A DNA stretch of 64,000 nt from Candidatus Latescibacterota bacterium (GCA_022821275.1 JAJEDY010000001.1:55350-119349), one strand, 5' to 3'. Counted from the stretch's first letter, positions 34,110-43,563 are shown. Notes: generated from the sequence alone by a model not told the origin. Numbers and translations: made by a program.

Positions 34110-35309
34110 ATGAATCCCGTAAAATTTGGCATTGTTGGCATTGGCGGCTTTGGGCAAACACATGTACGCTCTGTCGAAGCACTCGAACGAGAGGGACGCG
34201 CGCGCCTCGATGCCGCCGTTGTCATTGACCCTGAAAACCATCCCGAAAAACTCGCCGAATTAAAAACCCGCAATGTTCGCGTTTACGACACTTATGACGA
34301 TCTGCTCAGCGCAGGAGACATAGATTACATCACCTTGCCCATTGGCATTCACTATCACGTTCCCTATTCCATCGCAGCACTCGAAGCGGGATTCAATGTT
34401 ATCTGTGAAAAGCCATTGGCAGCCACGGTACAGGATGCCAATCACTTAATCGAAATAAAAAATAAAACGGGCAAAATCGCACTTATCGGATACCAATCGA
34501 TCTACACCCCCAGCATCCAGACCATCAAAACCCGCTTATTGGACGGCCGACTGGGCAAATTGCACACTGTCCGCATCAAAGGTGGGTGGCCGCGCAACAA
34601 CCTGTATTACAGCCGCAATACCTGGGCTGGGCGGCTCACACTCGACGACGGCACCCTGGTCCTCGACAGCCCGATCAACAACGCCATGGCACACGACCTC
34701 AACAATGCCATGTACCTGTGTGGCGCAACCCATCATGAATCGACCATGCCCGAAACCGTCCAGGCCGAACTCTACCGCGCACGCGATATCCAGACACTCG
34801 ACACAGCCGTACTCCGCATTCTGGCAAATGGCGTCGATGTCCTCATCGGCCTCTCCCATTCCACTCGCGAAAATTTCAACCCCCTCATGCAACTTCAGTG
34901 CGAGCACGGAACAGTCGAATGGAGTCGCCCCGGTTCGATCATCCGCTACAACGACGGCAGCACGGAATCCTTTGAAGAGCACAACATGCGCGACCATCAC
35001 GGTCCGTTTCACAACGCCATCGACGTACTGCAAAACAACGCCACGCCCCTATGCCCACCAGAAGTCGCACGCGCACAAACCCTGTGCGTCAATGGCGCAC
35101 ACGAAAGCTGTCCCAATATCGTCACAGTTGATCGCCGCGATGTCAAACGCGATGGCGCAACCTTCCACATCATCGAGGGACTGGACGACCTGTTAGATCG
35201 CAGCTTCCGCACGGGCAAGCTCTTCTCGGAACTCGGCGTCAACTGGGCAATCTCGACGCAGCCCTATGACATGACGAACTACGACCATTATCCTCATGGC
35301 GACAAATAG
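34110..35309 (+). CDS. Gfo/Idh/MocA-family oxidoreductase
   Basis: The start MNPVKFGIVGIGGFGQTHVRS follows AAAGGAGCAATTT. The 14 upstream residues in the ORF track are not supported. The 399-residue dehydrogenase shows GIVGIGGFGQTH, NVICEKPLAATVQD and DSPINNAMAHDLNNAMYL (the His of the catalytic helix in MAHDLNN). It runs divergently from the sulfatase cluster and converges with the S9 peptidase, overlapping its 3' end by 16 bp. It is a stand-alone transcript with its own ribosome site. Substrate unknown. Confidence 0.92.
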   Translation: MNPVKFGIVGIGGFGQTHVRSVEALEREGRARLDAAVVIDPENHPEKLAELKTRNVRVYDTYDDLLSAGDIDYITLPIGIHYHVPYSIAALEAGFNVICEKPLAATVQDANHLIEIKNKTGKIALIGYQSIYTPSIQTIKTRLLDGRLGKLHTVRIKGGWPRNNLYYSRNTWAGRLTLDDGTLVLDSPINNAMAHDLNNAMYLCGATHHESTMPETVQAELYRARDIQTLDTAVLRILANGVDVLIGLSHSTRENFNPLMQLQCEHGTVEWSRPGSIIRYNDGSTESFEEHNMRDHHGPFHNAIDVLQNNATPLCPPEVARAQTLCVNGAHESCPNIVTVDRRDVKRDGATFHIIEGLDDLLDRSFRTGKLFSELGVNWAISTQPYDMTNYDHYPHGDK

Positions 35310-37099
35310 TTCAAAAACCATGCCAGCGTCCGTCGCGCACTATCGCGGCGGTTTTTCTCTTTCCGAAATCCATGCCCTTCGCCTGGATACACCACCAACC
35401 CCACCGGCACCCCAAGTGATTCCAGCGCGCGACAGGTAACTTTGGATTCCGACAGCGGACAAATCGGGTCCTGATCGCCGTGCAACAACAGAAGCGGCGT
35501 GCGAATTGCGCCCAAATTGGGAAACACATCGCCCCCGCGCGTACGCTCTGTAATCGGCCACGATAGCGGTTCCAAATACTCTGTCTCATACGTAAAATCA
35601 CCCGTCTCCAGAGTCATCCGCCTGTTATCGATAAAACCGAAAAGCGCGACGCCGGCTTGAAATCGGTCCGTCACAGATAGTGCCCGCAAAGTCATATACC
35701 CTCCATAAGACGCACCGAAAATACCCACCCGATTTTTTACTGCAAGCCCCTCTTCAATCAAAAAATCAACACCCGAAATAATATCTTCAAGGTCAGCCCG
35801 CCCCTGGCATCCGATATTACTCCGTGCGAAATCGTCGCCAAAACCCAGAGACCCCCGAAATGCCGGACGAAAAACCCGGTAGCCCGCCCGCAGCAAATGG
35901 CGATATCGGACCGCCTCACTGCGTAAATTCTCCACAGGCGCAGCAGGTCCGCCGTGCGCTGAAACCAGCAGCGGTGCAGAGCCTCTAAGGCGATCCGCTT
36001 CGTAGAGTACGCCTTCGATCTCCATGCCATCTGGGGCTTCCCATTCCATTTCTAAAACGCGCAAATCCTCGTAATTCTCTGGCTGGGGCACGGGCACCCG
36101 GCGCGTCCCCGTCCAAATTGCGGGAAATCGCTCCGCGTCTTCGGTTTCAAAAATAGCCAATCCATCGGGCATCCACACAATATCTGATACTGCGTCCAGA
36201 TCGCCAAATGTTCCCTCTGGCGTCCCGTCCAGAGCCAGCACTTCCGTCTGCGTTTCCAACCCCTCCACAAACGACACCCAGGCGGTTTTTTCGCGCGGTC
36301 CCCAGCCAAAGCGCGCAATACAGCACCCGCCCTCTGTGAGATTTACCCGTTCGCTCCCATCCCATGACAACCACCACAAATCCGTATGCGTCGTAATGGG
36401 ATACACCGCCTCGTGATTGGCTTCGTAAAGCAGCGCAGAGCCATCCGAAGCCATTACCACGCGACCGGCTTTGCCAGCTCCTTCGGTCAACTTTCGGACC
36501 TCATTTGCATTCAAATCAAAACCGTAAAACTCTCCCCGTTGCGCTTCTTCGGGAACCACATTGAGGGATTCTCGCCAGGCGATTCGACGGCCATACCGAC
36601 ACATACTCAGGTTCCCGCATCCTTCTGGCACATCGGCAAGATCGTGCCACCCCTCGATTGAAGCATATCGACACAGCGTGACCTTTTCTCTCGGCGCGGG
36701 ATAAAAATAAGGTGCTTTGGGATCCGCAGGCGCGCGGCGATCTACAAGCGCACCCACAACCAACCCCCGTATGCCCCATTTGACATCATAGGAAATTGTC
36801 CCCTTGGGAATCGTGAGCAAACGCCCCTTTGTACCATCCAGATCAACCCGCCACAGCGCGCCTTCCGATTCGACCAGCGCACAATTATCATCGGCCGACC
36901 AAATCCGCCCCACAGAATCAAACACCGGTTCGAGCACCCCTCTCTCTGCGGTCAACTTGAACAGGGAGCCACTCAAGATCACAAATAACACATCGGGACC
37001 AACGCGCACCATACCCTGCACGCGCCTGAGATCCAGAGCCGTATCCGTCAGACGGTCTAAATACGACGGCAATTTGACATCATCCAGCAACACATCCAT
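35294..37099 (-). CDS. S9-family prolyl oligopeptidase-like peptidase
   Basis: The start MDVLLDDVKLPSYLDRLT follows GGAAGGATTGCT; the 10 extra residues are dropped. The 601-residue protein has an N-terminal beta-propeller (about 1-340) and a C-terminal alpha/beta hydrolase domain: nucleophile GIFGASYGGYMTL, acid in HGDQDPICPLSES and His in YPGEGHGFRKEK. The order Ser-Asp-His is that of dipeptidyl/acylaminoacyl peptidases. No signal peptide, so cytoplasmic. It probably degrades short peptides. No functional link with the sulfatases on either side is visible. Confidence 0.93.
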   Translation of the reverse strand: MDVLLDDVKLPSYLDRLTDTALDLRRVQGMVRVGPDVLFVILSGSLFKLTAERGVLEPVFDSVGRIWSADDNCALVESEGALWRVDLDGTKGRLLTIPKGTISYDVKWGIRGLVVGALVDRRAPADPKAPYFYPAPREKVTLCRYASIEGWHDLADVPEGCGNLSMCRYGRRIAWRESLNVVPEEAQRGEFYGFDLNANEVRKLTEGAGKAGRVVMASDGSALLYEANHEAVYPITTHTDLWWLSWDGSERVNLTEGGCCIARFGWGPREKTAWVSFVEGLETQTEVLALDGTPEGTFGDLDAVSDIVWMPDGLAIFETEDAERFPAIWTGTRRVPVPQPENYEDLRVLEMEWEAPDGMEIEGVLYEADRLRGSAPLLVSAHGGPAAPVENLRSEAVRYRHLLRAGYRVFRPAFRGSLGFGDDFARSNIGCQGRADLEDIISGVDFLIEEGLAVKNRVGIFGASYGGYMTLRALSVTDRFQAGVALFGFIDNRRMTLETGDFTYETEYLEPLSWPITERTRGGDVFPNLGAIRTPLLLLHGDQDPICPLSESKVTCRALESLGVPVGLVVYPGEGHGFRKEKNRRDSARRTLAWFLNYLSP

Positions 37100-37210
37100 A
37101 GCAATCCTTCCGATCAGGATTCCATGCACAATTCAATGAGACAACCAAACCGCCCCACAAGATAGTGTTAGACCTCGATATACGCAACAGCACAATGCAT
37201 AAAAAACAAT

Positions 37211-37240
37211 AGTCCTGCTCTGAATGATACAGAACAGGCT
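37211..37240. other. Imperfect hairpin in the divergent intergenic region
   Basis: AGTCCTGCTCTG and CAGAACAGGCT form an imperfect stem around a 7-nt loop, followed by CTTTTACTTT on the plus strand. It lies between two divergently transcribed genes, where a terminator is not expected. It may be a leader structure of the downstream sulfatase. Confidence 0.35.
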
Positions 37241-37348
37241 CTTTTACTTTACTTGACCAACAAAAATACTTTGCCAGACCGATTTCTCCATCCTATCTTG
37301 TCCCGTCCATTTGATCCACCTGAACTCATCCTCATTCCGGAGCACCTT

Positions 37349-38800
37349 ATGGCTCGCAACCTCCTTTTAATAACCACCGATCAACAGCGCTGGGACAGCC
37401 TCCCCTGTTACGGCCTCGACTTTATGCAAACCCCCAACCTCGACCGCCTCGCACGCGAAGGCATGGTATTTGACCATTGCATTGTCCCCTCCCCTGTATG
37501 CGTGCCTTGCCGCGCGTCCATCATGAGCGGGCAGTACCCCAGCGTAACCGGCGTCCTCGGCAATGGCAACTGGCTACCCGATCACGTGCCGACCTGGCCG
37601 CGCATCATCTCGCAAACCGGAAGGCGCACCGCAGCCATCGGCAAAATGCACTTTCATCCCTGGGACTCGCACCAGGGCTTTGACGAACGCATCATGGCAG
37701 AAGATAAACGGCACATTTTCCTGCCCGACCACCACGTACAATTCCTCGCTGCACACGGCCTGGACCGTCCCCACCCCACCACATTGCCGGGCTATTACGA
37801 AACTCTGGGCGCATCCATCACACCGCGCGAGCGCAAATTCCACGTCGATGGCTTTGTCGGTGACCAGGCAGCCGAATGGCTCCAACAAAATGGGAACGAC
37901 CCCTTTGCCGCCTGGGTCAGCTTTCCCGGACCGCACGATCCCTACGACCCTCCTGAAAACATGGCCCGTATGTATGCCGACGCGCCCATACCCGAACCCG
38001 TCGGTTCCCCAGAAGAACTCGCCGACAAACCACCTGCCCAAAGAGACCGCGGCCGCGGCAGCCTGTCCAACTCTATGTTTCGCCAGGACTATTCACAAGC
38101 AACCCCGGAACACTACCGAAAATGGCGCGAGCACTACTACGCCAACATCAGCCTGATCGACGAAGGCATTGGCAAAATCATCGCCGCGCTCGAAGCCCAC
38201 CGCGTACTCGACGACACCCTCATCATCTTCACCAGTGATCACGGCGACGCATTGGGCGATCACGGCCTGCCCTTCAAAAGCTTCTTCTACGACTGCATGT
38301 CCCGCGTCCCTCTCATCATGCGCGGTCCCGATATCCCCGCCGATCAGCGCGCATCGAGCCTCGTCAGCACCATTGACCTCGTACCGCTTATTTATCACGC
38401 CTGCGATGCCGAACCGCCCAGCACGCTACAAGGCGAAGATATTCGCCCACTATTCAAAGACCCCACCGCGACCATTCGACAGGCCGCATTTTGCGAAATC
38501 GGCGGACGCGCTATGGTGCGAACCGAACGCTACAAATACGCGCACTACGCCGATGGATCTGCCGAACTTTACGACCTCGAAAACGACCCCGACGAAATTG
38601 TCAACCGCGCGGGCGACGCGCAACTATCCCAGGTTGAACACGACCTCAAATCCCGCTTGCTCGAACACTGGATTGACAACCAGAAGCACCAATCGAACTA
38701 CACATCTGCCCCGCAATACTGGGTGCGAGAAGCGCTTGAAGCCGATTACAAAAAACAACGCGAAGAAGGCGGCGACCTGCGTTACAGACCGCTGTATTAG
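37349..38800 (+). CDS. Type I sulfatase
   Basis: The start MARNLLLITTDQQRWDSLP is preferred for its CGGAG ribosome site and because sulfatases begin close to the TTDQQR metal site. The 483-residue enzyme has SPVCVPCRASIMSGQYPSV with the variant maturation motif C-V-P-C-R, GKMHFHPWD and FTSDHGDALGDHG. No signal peptide. It is followed by an enolase-superfamily gene and a Gfo/Idh gene on the same strand, a likely desulfation-dehydration-oxidation set, although a repeat element separates it from them. Choline-sulfatase-like and other S1 subfamilies share this look. Confidence 0.92.
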   Translation: MARNLLLITTDQQRWDSLPCYGLDFMQTPNLDRLAREGMVFDHCIVPSPVCVPCRASIMSGQYPSVTGVLGNGNWLPDHVPTWPRIISQTGRRTAAIGKMHFHPWDSHQGFDERIMAEDKRHIFLPDHHVQFLAAHGLDRPHPTTLPGYYETLGASITPRERKFHVDGFVGDQAAEWLQQNGNDPFAAWVSFPGPHDPYDPPENMARMYADAPIPEPVGSPEELADKPPAQRDRGRGSLSNSMFRQDYSQATPEHYRKWREHYYANISLIDEGIGKIIAALEAHRVLDDTLIIFTSDHGDALGDHGLPFKSFFYDCMSRVPLIMRGPDIPADQRASSLVSTIDLVPLIYHACDAEPPSTLQGEDIRPLFKDPTATIRQAAFCEIGGRAMVRTERYKYAHYADGSAELYDLENDPDEIVNRAGDAQLSQVEHDLKSRLLEHWIDNQKHQSNYTSAPQYWVREALEADYKKQREEGGDLRYRPLY

Positions 38801-38924
38801 AAGTGAGAAGAGTGAAGGATGAAGGGTGAAGGGTGAAAACCCGCTCCACCGCCCAAAGATGGGTGCTTCATATCATTCCTCTCACTTCTTACTTCTAACT
38901 TCCTACTTCTCACTTTATAAAGGA
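38801..38924. repeat. Intergenic inverted GAAGTGAG/CTTCTCAC repeat
   Basis: The left half reads GAAGTGAGAAGAGTGAAGGA and GAAGGGTGAAGGGTGAAAA. The right half is TCACTTCTTACTTCTAACTT followed by CCTACTTCTCACTTT. The halves are complementary in style and flank a G+C-rich centre. This is a known type of dispersed imperfect intergenic repeat in large genomes. It lies 1 nt after the sulfatase stop and 7 nt before the TTG start of the next gene. Confidence 0.6.
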
Positions 38925-38931
38925 GTTTCTC

Positions 38932-40071
38932 TTGAAAATCACCGATGTCGAAACCATTCAATTCAAATATATCGCCAACACCGAACAGGACAGCGACGGA
39001 CACGGGCATCCCGGTCCCGAACGCGAAGCCGTTCAGACCCTGCTCGTAATTTCAACCGACGAAGACATATCCGGATACTGGTTCGGCGCAAATGCGCGGG
39101 TGATCAACAGCATGGTCAAGCCAGAACTCATTGGCAAAGACCCATTTATGCGCGAACAAATCTGGCACGACCTCAACCACCGCCAGCGCATCAACTCAGA
39201 CACGATAACCGACAAAGTCATCATGTCCGTTGACCTCGCCCTCTGGGACCTGGCCGGTCGCGCCCTCGATCAACCCGTTTACAAATTACTCGGCGGCTAC
39301 CGCGACAAAGTGCCGGCCTATGCCTCTACCATGTGCGGCGACGACCTCGAAGGCGGTTTGGCCACGCCCGAGGACTATGCCCGATTTGCCGAATGGTGTA
39401 TGAAACGCGGCTACCCCGCCTTCAAACTCCACACATGGCAACCACCTTACGAAGGTGCCCCCAGTGTCAAACGCGACCTCGAAGCCTGCGCTGCCGTGCG
39501 CGAAGCCGTCGGTCCAGACATCCCCCTCATGCTCGACCCCTATCACTATTATGATCGCGAAGCCTCGCTCGCCCTGGCAAAAGGACTTGAAAAACTCGAC
39601 TATTACTGGATGGAAGAACCCATGGACGAACACAGCATGTCGTCCTATGTCTGGCTCTGTGAACAAACGTCCTTACCAATATGTGGTCCCGAGACCTGCG
39701 AAGGCAAAATGTATGTGCGCGCCGAATGGATCAAAGCCGGAGCGTGTGACATTTCTCGCTGCGGCGTCGGCGATGTGGGCGGTCTAACGCCCCTCATGAA
39801 AACCGTTCACCTGTGCGAATCCTTTGGCATGCGCTGCGAAATCCACGGAGGCGGTCCCGGCAACCTGCACGCCCTGTGCGCCATGACCAACGGCGAATTT
39901 TACGAACGCGGCCTCCTCCACCCTTTCATCGACTTCGACGAACACGCACCCTGGCTCCACGAACACGGCGAACCCATGGATGACCAGGGATTCGTCCACG
40001 TTCTCCAGCGCCCGGGATTGGGCATGAACATCAACTGGGATTATATCGAAAAAAACGGGATCGGGATGTAG
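38932..40071 (+). CDS. Mandelate racemase/muconate lactonizing-type enolase-superfamily enzyme
   Basis: Starts with TTG after AAAGGAGTTTCTC. The 379-residue protein has the N-terminal capping domain (KITDVETIQFKYI, HPGPEREAVQTLL) and a TIM-barrel with metal ligands in LMLDPYHYYD (Asp), YWMEEPMDE (Glu) and CGPETCEG (Glu). FKLHTW at the second barrel strand supplies the Lys base (KxH variant rather than KxK), and CEIHGGGPGNLHAL a downstream His. Such enzymes dehydrate sugar acids such as galactonate or galactarate. Gfo/Idh and sulfatase neighbours suit that role. Confidence 0.9.
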   Translation: MKITDVETIQFKYIANTEQDSDGHGHPGPEREAVQTLLVISTDEDISGYWFGANARVINSMVKPELIGKDPFMREQIWHDLNHRQRINSDTITDKVIMSVDLALWDLAGRALDQPVYKLLGGYRDKVPAYASTMCGDDLEGGLATPEDYARFAEWCMKRGYPAFKLHTWQPPYEGAPSVKRDLEACAAVREAVGPDIPLMLDPYHYYDREASLALAKGLEKLDYYWMEEPMDEHSMSSYVWLCEQTSLPICGPETCEGKMYVRAEWIKAGACDISRCGVGDVGGLTPLMKTVHLCESFGMRCEIHGGGPGNLHALCAMTNGEFYERGLLHPFIDFDEHAPWLHEHGEPMDDQGFVHVLQRPGLGMNINWDYIEKNGIGM

Positions 40072-40111
40072 GGATGCCCCTACCCCCAACAAAAATAAAG
40101 GAGAATTTTTT

Positions 40112-41272
40112 ATGGATAAGGTACGTATCGGCATTATCGGCATCGGCAACATGGGCAGTGGACACAGTCTTTATTTGCACCCGGGCCAGGTATCCAATGC
40201 CGAACTAACCGCCATCTGCGACATACATCCCGACCGCATCAAGTGGGCACGCGAAAACCTGGGCGAAAACGTCCGCACATTCGATAGCGCCGATGACATG
40301 ATGGCATCTGGAACCGTCGATGCCGTCATCGTCGCCACACCGCACTACCTGCATCCGCCACTGGCAATTCAAGCCATGAACAGCGGGTTGCATGTACTCA
40401 TCGAAAAACCCGCAGGGGTTTATACCAAACAGGTCGAAGAAATGAATGCCGTAGCTGAAAAAAGCGACCGCGTTTTCGGCCTCATGTTCAACCAGCGCAC
40501 CATAGGGGCGCACCAAAAACTCAAAGACCTGGTCGCATCGGGTGATCTGGGCGAAATTCAGCGCACAAACTACATCATCACCACCTGGTTCCGCTCGCAA
40601 AGTTATTACGATTCAGGGGGTTGGCGCGCAACCTGGGAAGGCGAAGGCGGCGGCGTCTTAATGAACCAGTGCCCGCACAACCTCGATCTGTGGCAATGGA
40701 TTTGCGGCATGCCCATACGATGCAGAGCATTTGTCGGATTTGGCAAATACCACAATATCGAAGTCGATGACGAAGTCACCGCCTATGTGGAATACGAGAA
40801 TGGCGCAACGGGCGTATTCATCACCACAACAGGCGAAGCCCCAGGCACCAACCGCCTCGAAATCACTGGCGACCGCGGGAAAGTCGTCATGGAAGGCGGA
40901 AACATCACCTTCTGGCGCACCCGCGAATCCGTCAGCAAATTCTGCAAAGAGTACAAAGGCGGCTTTGGCAACCCCGAAGTCTGGAAATGCGACATCCCCA
41001 CGGGCAGCAGCGGCGAAGCCCATCGCGGCATCACGCAAAACTGGATAGATGCCATACGCACGGGCAGTCCACTCCTCGCACCTGGCGTTGAAGGCATCAA
41101 AGGCGTCGAACTCGCCAACGCCATGCTTTTATCTGCCTGGACAGACGACTGGGTAGATATCCCGGTTGACAGCGATCTCTTCTACGAAAAACTCAGGGAA
41201 AAGATCAAAAATTCCAATACGACTAAAAGCGCGGACGCCAGTACCGTGCTTGACGTATCAGAGACGTACTGA
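40112..41272 (+). CDS. Gfo/Idh/MocA-family oxidoreductase
   Basis: A 386-residue dehydrogenase starting MDKVRIGIIGIGNMGSGHS after AAAGGAGAATTTTTT. GIIGIGNMGSGH, VLIEKPAGVYTKQVEEMN and GGVLMNQCPHNLDLWQWICG are the cofactor, Lys and catalytic helix motifs. The C-terminal extension (about residues 350-386) is charged and lacks obvious structure. It follows the enolase-superfamily gene by 40 nt on the same strand, so it is probably part of that short operon. No terminator better than a weak GAGAA/TTCTC pair is seen downstream. Confidence 0.92.
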   Translation: MDKVRIGIIGIGNMGSGHSLYLHPGQVSNAELTAICDIHPDRIKWARENLGENVRTFDSADDMMASGTVDAVIVATPHYLHPPLAIQAMNSGLHVLIEKPAGVYTKQVEEMNAVAEKSDRVFGLMFNQRTIGAHQKLKDLVASGDLGEIQRTNYIITTWFRSQSYYDSGGWRATWEGEGGGVLMNQCPHNLDLWQWICGMPIRCRAFVGFGKYHNIEVDDEVTAYVEYENGATGVFITTTGEAPGTNRLEITGDRGKVVMEGGNITFWRTRESVSKFCKEYKGGFGNPEVWKCDIPTGSSGEAHRGITQNWIDAIRTGSPLLAPGVEGIKGVELANAMLLSAWTDDWVDIPVDSDLFYEKLREKIKNSNTTKSADASTVLDVSETY

Positions 41273-41389
41273 GAACAAAAAATCGGGGGGCGATTCTCAA
41301 GCAAAGAACCGACCCCCACGCGGAAGCTGAACTAATGCGAAAATACTCGCATTCTGTGACAACAAAGTTTCGGATACGTTACAGCCACG

Positions 41390-41878
41390 TCAAATCGATT
41401 TGGGAACCTCAAAAAACACCAGATCCCCCGACACAGCATCTGACCAATCGTCAATCGGCAGATCGATACCTGCAACACCACAAGTCGGCACATTGGCGAT
41501 GGCATATCCCGCTATTTCATTGACCAATGCGGTCATATCCGGGTTGTGTCCTATCACCATAACCTCCCGATAGCGATTATCGACCTGTCGAATCAAATCC
41601 AACACATCTCCACTATGCCCCGAATAAATGCGCTCGTGCCATGCAATCCGTTTTTTGGAAAACTTGAGAGATTTGCGCAACCGCTTGACCGTAGATCGCA
41701 CGCGCTTGGCCGTGCTACACAACAAGTAATCTGGCTCGACCTTCCGTATCCGCTTCAAATATTTGCCCATGTGCTTCGCATCCCTTCTTCCCCGCTTATT
41801 CAGAGGCCGATCAAAATCAGCCAACCCGGCATAACTCCAATCCGACTTGGCGTGCCGCACGAGATAGAGCCGTTTCAT
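41390..41878 (-). CDS. SixA-type phosphohistidine phosphatase
   Basis: The start MKRLYLVRHAKSDWSYAGLA follows TGGAGAATGCTCT. The 162-residue histidine phosphatase has the catalytic RHAKS at the N-terminus, DRPLNKRGRRDAKHMG, Arg in STAKRVRSTVKRL, Glu in WHERIYSG and the second catalytic His in VIGHNPDM. SixA proteins remove phosphate from His residues of phosphotransfer proteins; members of the family also act as small phosphomonoesterases. It follows the BNR-4 gene on the same strand by 50 nt. Confidence 0.92.
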   Translation of the reverse strand: MKRLYLVRHAKSDWSYAGLADFDRPLNKRGRRDAKHMGKYLKRIRKVEPDYLLCSTAKRVRSTVKRLRKSLKFSKKRIAWHERIYSGHSGDVLDLIRQVDNRYREVMVIGHNPDMTALVNEIAGYAIANVPTCGVAGIDLPIDDWSDAVSGDLVFFEVPKSI

Positions 41879-41928
41879 AGAGCATTCTCCATTGAGGTTG
41901 TACACATTAAAATATAAGCAACCGACGC

Positions 41929-43500
41929 TCATTTCGAAAGAATATAAAGTCTCAAGTCACTCGGCGGTGGGGTCTCCTCTCGGGGCAGGTCCCGATTGCG
42001 CCCCAGCGTTTCCCAGCGCAAGAGATATCGTTCGCCGGGTCTTGTGCCAGACCCCCTCGCCCAACGCGCGTTGATCCTCATCCCCGGATACTGAGAAGTC
42101 ACGCGCGCCAATTCTCTGGGTATCGTACTCGGAGGTGGCGGATAAGTCCCGATCACTTGCAGGGTTTGGGGATCCAACTTCCAGATTCCCCGTCCTTCTT
42201 TCACATGTATATAACTCAGACTCAGACCTCCATCGGGTTCTACCTTTACGCTGCCCAACCGGATCTCCGCGACAATTGATCCACCTCCACCAAACTCCCA
42301 CCTATAGGTCCAATTGCTCACCTTATACACGACCCACTCGCCGTATTCCAACCGCGCACAATAAGCTTGCGTGTACCCATTCTCGTCGTGCTTGTGATAA
42401 CTGATCACCGGGCGATTATGATGATCAAAACCTAACGACTGCGTCATATTGATCATCCCACCCCTCGGCGGCACGGGATCGACAATAGCTCCGCTTGTTA
42501 TTGTAATCGGCAAATCCAGCGCATCGCCGCCCCCCGTTTCCCAGGCGACCAGGTCGCGGCTGCGGGCATAGGAGATATCGTGATTGGTTGCAGCATCGGG
42601 TGTATCGCGCCACATCCAGATCATGTGATACATCCCATCGGGACCTTTCTGTGGACTGCGTGCGTACGCATTCATTCGTCCCAATCCGTCCAATAAAGGC
42701 GTATCGTGCAACCGCTGCCAGGTTCTGGTCTCAACATCGTAGATATTGTAAAATTCAACCGCATTGCCACTGCTACCGTCTCGGTATCGGAAAATCAATT
42801 CATTATTCGCGCCGCGCATAAACACGGGATAAGTGCAGCGATCCTCATTTTTTTTCACCATAGAATCAATGCGTTCAAAACTCGTCACATCGAGTGGCCG
42901 CGTTGTGCGAAAGTAAATCAGTGGATCCACATGCATATTGCCGCTCAGATGAATGTGATCGTCTGTATCAATGGCCATCGTCAGATAATTGTGCGTGTCC
43001 CATCCGGTCTCCGACGACAGTCGGCCTCGATTTTCCAGCCATACACCTATAGGCTGTACAAATGTCCACGTCTCGGCATCTAAATTTCTCATTCCCACCG
43101 TCATTTTGCGGTCGGCATCGTAAAATGCGATAAATTGTACATCGCCATAAGTCAACAGGTCAAAACTAACGGGATGCCCGGCCCATACCTTCGAGATAAA
43201 TAACGAGCCGAGAATTTTCACATCCGTCGGTGCCGCAGGACCAGGCACTCCTTTCCCAAAGCTCGCGACAAAACTCAAAAAATCGCCAAACCCGATCTCG
43301 CCATCGCTATCCAGATCAAAACGGTCTTCATACCTCTCATCGCCCTGGCGCGCCCCGAACCCGGCGACAAAAAGTAAAAAGTCGGGAAAATCAACCACGC
43401 CGCTATTGTCAAAATCTGGATTGGAGACTTGTTCTAACGCGCCATTGGCCCGAAGTGGTTGGATTAGAAGCACAATGGATAGCAACGCAAAGGTTAGCAT
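41929..43500 (-). CDS. Secreted BNR-4 beta-propeller protein with N-terminal dockerin-like domain (ulvan-lyase-like fold)
   Basis: The 523-residue protein starts with MLTFALLSIVLLIQPLRANG, a signal peptide, after AGGAGTAAGAGG. Directly after it come two EF-hand repeats (DFDNSGVVDFPDFL, DLDSDGEIGFGDFL), an unusual N-terminal place for a dockerin-like pair. The rest is a BNR-4 beta-propeller: DTHNYLTMAIDTDDHIHLSGNMHVDPL, RCTYPVFMRGANNELIFRYRDG, NHDISYARSRDL and GFDHHNRPVISYHKHDENG. BNR-4 folds include ulvan lyases of families PL24, PL25 and PL40, with catalytic His/Arg/Tyr on this face. A polysaccharide lyase is likely but the substrate is not proven. Confidence 0.78.
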   Translation of the reverse strand: MLTFALLSIVLLIQPLRANGALEQVSNPDFDNSGVVDFPDFLLFVAGFGARQGDERYEDRFDLDSDGEIGFGDFLSFVASFGKGVPGPAAPTDVKILGSLFISKVWAGHPVSFDLLTYGDVQFIAFYDADRKMTVGMRNLDAETWTFVQPIGVWLENRGRLSSETGWDTHNYLTMAIDTDDHIHLSGNMHVDPLIYFRTTRPLDVTSFERIDSMVKKNEDRCTYPVFMRGANNELIFRYRDGSSGNAVEFYNIYDVETRTWQRLHDTPLLDGLGRMNAYARSPQKGPDGMYHMIWMWRDTPDAATNHDISYARSRDLVAWETGGGDALDLPITITSGAIVDPVPPRGGMINMTQSLGFDHHNRPVISYHKHDENGYTQAYCARLEYGEWVVYKVSNWTYRWEFGGGGSIVAEIRLGSVKVEPDGGLSLSYIHVKEGRGIWKLDPQTLQVIGTYPPPPSTIPRELARVTSQYPGMRINARWARGSGTRPGERYLLRWETLGRNRDLPREETPPPSDLRLYILSK

Positions 43501-43522
43501 GGGCCTCTTACTCCTATGGACA

Positions 43523-43563
43523 GAAAAAGGGCTTGCGATTCATGTATCACAAGCCCTTTTCAT
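43523..43563 (-). terminator. Terminator after tRNA-Leu
   Basis: AAAAGGGCTTG pairs with CAAGCCCTTTT across a small inner GAT/ATC stem. On the minus strand the stem ends in TTTTT, 6 nt beyond the tRNA 3' end and before the BNR-4 gene. Confidence 0.8.

Noticed and set aside
34536-35033. 165-residue minus-strand ORF
   Set aside because: Shadow of a Gfo/Idh/MocA gene with all motifs on the plus strand.
37574-38041. 155-residue minus-strand ORF
   Set aside because: Opposite the sulfatase; no start site or domain support.
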